Of a stretch of 64,000 nt of DNA, positions 59,868-64,000 are shown in pieces. The notes under the pieces are model-generated. The model had not been told where the DNA came from, did not search any database, and worked only from the letters and a program-made list of their open reading frames with translations. Position 1 is the stretch's first letter; each line of letters starts with the position of its first letter. The stretch lies in assembly GCA_933228895.1 (NCBI GenBank), contig OW121852.1, positions 100,275,544-100,339,543 of the forward strand. The letters run 5' to 3'. A program made the position numbers and the translations under genes. This stretch comes from Platycnemis pennipes. Its lineage: Eukaryota > Arthropoda > Insecta > Odonata > Platycnemididae.

Positions 59868-62207
59868 ACCCCCTGCAACTTCCCAAAAAAACTGGGCCCC
59901 TTAATGTCCGTTTACTTCCAGTACTGGCCGTCGAGCGCTACTGGTACTTTCGTCCTACTCCTACAAGGCACCTTATGGGAAGGTCTCCTATTTATCTGCC
60001 GAGAAACTTATTAAGTGTGATTTATGGTTTAATTCCTGCTCGCATCGATGAAACACTATAATGGCTGAAGCAAGCACCTGAATATTTACCGAATTTAGGA
60101 ATCTTTTGTCCTGTCAGTACTACTTTTCAACATAACTTTACACAAATCAAGTACAATTTCTTTCCATCAAACATGGTAAATACGACCTGGTTCTCTTCCG
60201 TAATTGTAAAAGTGTGGAATTTAATAAAGTTCTCATTCAAAATGCATAAAGCTAAAGTAGTCCACACCGTGACGCGTGTGACATTCTCAAATATTTATTC
60301 CAATGTGAGACCGAAAGGGAAATACCAACTCCATGATACGTATAATCAACTATCGGCAACGTAACTTTGTGATTCACACTAATAGCGATGATAAAATTTG
60401 CGTAGTAATTATCTACTTCTCTTCGATATCGCTTTCTTAAGTCTAATGTTTTGGAATCTTGACTATAGGTATACCTCTTACAATGATATTGTAACCCGTA
60501 ATGCCAGCAACAAGAAATAAATAATTAAATAACAAAGTGTTTTTCCCCTCGTAACCTCTTTATTAATTAAATAAAATTATATTTGTCTTTATTGATCTGC
60601 GAATTTAGGACTGTCTAGTCCTCACTAATAATTAACAGATTATAAAATCACTAATATCCATGCTCCGGACAGTGAAAAATCCTTCCGTGGCGGGACTCGA
60701 ACCCACGACCCTTCGAACGGTAGGCGAGGGATTTACCCCGCCGCCACCGGGGCCGGCGTAGTACGATTATGGCTCAGAAATATCACATCAAACAATTTCC
60801 CTCTTGCTGTCTAAAAATTACAATCAAAATCCCACCACTTGTAGTCAATGAAACATTATTTCTTGGGAGATAACCTTAGAGTTTCTTTATGGATATCCTC
60901 TCGAGGGACTGCATATTGGGTAGCAGAATTGAATAAATATTAGTAAATCAAGCTCTTTGTATCAAGAACCGGTGTGAAACCCGAGAAATCTTCACACATA
61001 TTATTCATTTTTTTCTTCATTGAATATTCTATGTTAGCCTCAGAATTACGTGTTTGCAAATTTCCTCATTCGCATGCTAACATAATAATGGATTTTGAAG
61101 GCCATAACTTCTTAACAATGTTTTGATCAAGAAAAAAAACAAATGATTTTTTGGAGGATATCACTTATAGCAAGTTCAAAAACATTTTCTTTCATACAAT
61201 GTAAAATTAAAACGTGTACCGTAGAACGTATGAAACGAAATAAATTTAAATGTTGGTGCAAAAGAGCGCCTTTAGTTTTTAGCTCAACTAATTTACCCAC
61301 TGGTTGCAACGAATTTGCCAGTGGCTTTAGAAATTCTGAGCGGAAAACTGCACAACGTGAATACTTAAACATTTGCTTTGAACCATAATGGCTTGCGTGA
61401 TAAATTATACATTGAACGACTTCAGGGAGCCCTTAGTTAATGATATCAATAAGGTGGTAAGAAGTAAGTTCGTCTATTTACCGATGACGCAGTACTGTAC
61501 AGGGTCCAAACGATAAATAATATTTAAATGATGATCTCCAAGCAATTTAAAATTGGTGTGCAACATGGCAGTTAGAATTAAACTTTAAATAATATCTAGT
61601 AATGAATTTTTGGAAAAAGAATATCTCGCACTACTATAATATCGAAGAGAAGTAGAAAATTACTACGCAAATTATATCATCGCGATTAGTGTGAATCACA
61701 AAGTTACGTTGCCGATAGTTGATTATACGTATCATGGAGTTGGTATTTCCCTTTCGGTCTCATATTGAAAAAATATTTGAGAATGTCACACGAGTCACGG
61801 TGTGGAATACTTTAGCTTTATGCATTTTGAATGAGAACTTTATTAAATTCCACACTTTTACAATTGCGGAAGAAAACCAGGTCGTATTTAACATGTTTGA
61901 TGGAAAGAAATTGTACTTGATTTGTGTAAAGTTATGTTGAAAAGTAGTACTGACAGGACAAAAGATTCCTAAATTCGGTAAATATTCAGGTGCTTGCTTC
62001 AGCCATTATAGTGTTTCATCGATGCGAGCAGGAATTAAACCATAAATCACACTTAATAAGTTTCTCGGCAGATAAATAGGAGACCTTCCCATAAGGTCCC
62101 TTGTAGGAGTAGGACGAAAGTACCAGTAGCGCTCGACGGCCAGTACTGGAAGTAAACGGACATTAAGGGGCCAAATATTTTCTATTGACGACATAGGAAG
62201 ATGCAGG
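59868..62207. mobile_element. Large inverted repeat: foldback-type element with ~535-bp arms
   Basis: The clear arms are 59,893-60,428 and 61,640-62,173, inverted, with high identity by eye. They begin GGCCCCTTAATGTCCG on each side, and a weaker match (CCCCCTGCAACTTCC) extends the arms to 59,868 and 62,207. The ~1.2-kb centre contains a tRNA-derived SINE and no recognised transposase. I could not find a target duplication at either boundary choice. It could be a foldback transposon or an inverted duplication of host DNA. Frames in the arms mirror each other and match no known protein. Confidence 0.65.
60640..60760 (-). repeat. tRNA-derived SINE inside the inverted repeat
   Basis: On the minus strand the head runs from about 60,757: GCCCCGGTGGCGGCGGGGTA (A-box region), then GTGGGTTCGAGTCCCGCCAC with a perfect B box (60,704-60,692), and on into an unrelated body. 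The head is tRNA-like, but the arms do not close into a full cloverleaf and a non-tRNA body follows, so a SINE is favoured over a tRNA gene. Confidence 0.6.
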
Positions 62208-63323
62208 GGGCTGCTTGAGGCTGACTACGTTTTAGGAATTGCTTCTTTGTAATCTTGTCCTTCTAGTAGAGTGAAAACGAGAACTCGACGACTGAATTTA
62301 AGCAAATGATACTCTGTCGAATGGAAGCCTACCATACGAGAGAGGTGTGAAATTGGGTATTTAGAAAACCTCGTATAGGTTCAAAGTAAGGTGACATTGT
62401 AGCGCTTACTCAGATTTCAAGTTTTTCTTTCCTGAAAGGAAATCTAATACCATAGCTGCCACATTAGGTTACTTTTTTGAGCCTTGTATAAAAATCGGAG
62501 TTACCAAACATGATACAAAATCATATTACTTAGTCGGGTGAAAAGGACCAGCACGCGGAGGAGTTCAGTTCCAAGCCGCTGGTCGAGGGTGAAGCATTGA
62601 ACCAGTTATACTCAACTGACACTTGGAAAAATTCCTTCTGCTACTGAAAAGTAAGTAGATATACAACTAATATTGATAAATTGCTTACTTACACTTAATG
62701 TTTTACATTAAAAACATCAAATGTTTATAAGAATGTTTGAGCGAAAGTGGCTAAAAATTTGTTTTTAGGCCATACTCTTTTATTTAAGTATTATAAGAAG
62801 TTTAATGGAATAAACCTATTTTAATGCTATTCTATATCACGTTATAGATATTTACTACGTATAACGAGGAGGAGGAAAGAGATTTTCCCCGTCATAGAGG
62901 TGAATTATTACGGCGACGAACACGATTTACAGGCTGAGCGAGAGGTAAGCTACCTTCGTTTGATGTAACATATGTTGTGTACTGTTCCATATATATTAAC
63001 CAATTATTCGCTGAAACAATATCATAAAACATACGCATTTCGTGATGGAAATTTACTGTTAATAATTCACATTGAGTTCCATACCTATACATTCTACATT
63101 ACTCAGTGGTCTATATTTTCCAATCTGAAAGAAAAGGAGGTGATATAATGTACGTGATAGAGGGATTGCCAGAGTATTAAATATTATATATGGCAACAGA
63201 ATTAGTTGTGGAACGCCTTACAACCTCCTTTTGATAGCGTAACATTAGCAAAATTTCATTTAAAACGTATTTATGAAAGTGATAATTTTCGCTTACCGTT
63301 AATGTTTTTCCTTTTGGATTAAG
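62208..63323. other. Unassigned DNA; possible 5' region of the pogo-like element
   Basis: A short open stretch at 62,858-62,942 (RRRKEIFPVIEVNYYGDEH region) ends at a consensus splice donor (GAGAGGTAAGC), but I do not recognise it. CAGTGGTCTAT at 63,104 could be an element end; no partner is visible within the window. Confidence 0.3.
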
Positions 63324-64000
63324 ATGGGGAAGTACCGGCGAAAAACGGAACAGACATGGACAGAGGAGGATATGAGAATGGCGCTGAAAGCTTTCAGAGA
63401 GGGAAGAAGCATGAGGCATTCTGCCGAACTTTTCAATGTTCCCCGTACTTGCCTCTATCGTAGGATAGTAGCGAATACGGAAAAATTGAAGACAAGAGGG
63501 GGGCAAAATGTCTTCTCAGTGGAAGAAGAGGAAGCATTAATTAGAAGAATTCTTAGGTTATGTGAAATTGGGTTCGGATTGACAAGAGATGATGTCATGA
63601 AGGTGGCATATGAATTTTCCATTGAAAACAACATAAAAAACAATTTCTGTGCGTTAAAAAAAACGAGCAGGCAAGGATTGGTTCTTGAATTTTATATCTA
63701 GACATCCTTTAAGTCTTCGAAAACCCGAAGGTTTGTCAGTGGCTCGAGCTGGGGGTTTAAATAAGGAAGATGTAGACGATTTTTTTTCAAAGTTAACTAT
63801 TTCGATGGCTGAGGCTGGAGTTATGGATAGGCCCCACCTTATATACAACGTTGACGAAACGGGATGTGTATTAAATAATCGCCAAACCCAAAAGAATGTT
63901 GCAAGAGCAGGATCTAAGGTAGTCATAAAACAGACGTCAGTGGAAAAGGGGGAATTGGTGACAGTTGTTGCGTGCTGCAATGCAAGTGGACATTATATAC
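63324..64000 (+). pseudogene. pogo/CENP-B-like transposase, 3' end cut by the window
   Basis: The first frame starts MGKYRRKTEQTWTEEDMRMA and RSMRHSAELFNVPRTCLYRR, an N-terminal psq/CENP-B-type helix-turn-helix. FSVEEEEALIRRIL then begins the second helical DNA-binding domain. At a run of eight A (about 63,656-63,663) the frame is lost. The +1 frame gives AGKDWFLNFISRHPLSLRKP, FFSKLTISMAEAG and LIYNVDETGC (63,841-63,868), where the Asp of VDETG is the first catalytic residue of the pogo/jerky DDE domain, and ends VACCNASGHYI at the window edge. pogo-type transposases (Tc1/mariner superfamily) cut and paste at TA. Apart from the single-base slip it is the best-preserved transposase in the window, so the slip may be a recent mutation or a sequencing error in the homopolymer. 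Confidence 0.88.

Noticed and set aside
60640..60760. A true tRNA gene on the minus strand
   Set aside because: The B box is perfect, but the acceptor and anticodon stems do not close and an unrelated body follows; a SINE fits better. The same applies to 43,430-43,510.
62858..62945. Possible host exon ending at a consensus splice donor
   Set aside because: Only about 30 open codons and no recognised domain; a GTAAGC donor alone is weak evidence.
1..64000. CRISPR arrays, bacterial-type operons, or a prophage
   Set aside because: No regularly spaced repeats, Shine-Dalgarno-led tight gene strings or phage genes; introns, SINEs and arthropod-type elements show a eukaryotic nuclear genome.

Overview
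The window looks like a gene-poor stretch of an arthropod (most likely insect) nuclear genome. It is AT-rich with scattered GC-rich patches and has no operons or bacterial gene packing. Reading frames are short, and almost every recognisable protein fragment belongs to a eukaryotic transposable element: Transib, P, hAT, PIF/Harbinger-like, pogo-like, Ty3/gypsy, Penelope-like, and two or more non-LTR families. I could not fix the species. I did not find one complete, convincingly intact host protein gene. The best single candidate is a THAP-domain first exon at 37.4 kb.

Layout. 0-3.7 kb: nothing recognised except repeat fragments. 3.8-6.2 kb: decayed Penelope-like element (PLE). 6.7-7.1 kb: a MITE with long inverted ends. 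7.3-8.6 kb: degenerate Transib transposase (plus strand) with a tandemly duplicated exon. 9.27-13.27 kb: a gypsy-type pol pseudogene split inside its reverse transcriptase by a 3.17-kb DNA transposon, which carries a zeste-type Myb/SANT exon and a further LINE fragment. 13.4-13.8 kb: a second PLE 3' end. 14.3-15.5 kb: RTE-type LINE. 17.04-21.23 kb: a second, structurally complete Transib with a CGACG target duplication, 731-bp inverted ends and a five-exon transposase pseudogene (minus strand). 21.9-22.6 kb: GC-rich island. 24.79-26.74 kb: hAT element with an 8-bp target duplication and a nested SINE. 28.5 kb and 52.3 kb: two copies of a ~195-bp foldback element with a hammerhead-like core. 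35.9-36.6 kb: P-element/THAP9-type transposase C-terminus. 43-55 kb: LINE and SINE debris, including a probable empty-site relative of the Transib insertion. 59.87-62.2 kb: a 535-bp-arm inverted repeat around a tRNA-derived SINE. 63.3 kb to the end: a pogo/CENP-B-like transposase running off the window.

The elements are layered, so a relative order can be read: the gypsy copy is older than the DNA transposon inside it; a SINE lies inside the hAT; the 17-kb Transib landed in an older dispersed repeat that has another copy at 54.2 kb. The most interesting items are the Transib, whose ends resemble V(D)J recombination signals, and the foldback/hammerhead-like family. Nothing here works as a cellular pathway. 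All assignments come from reading motifs by eye, without database searches.
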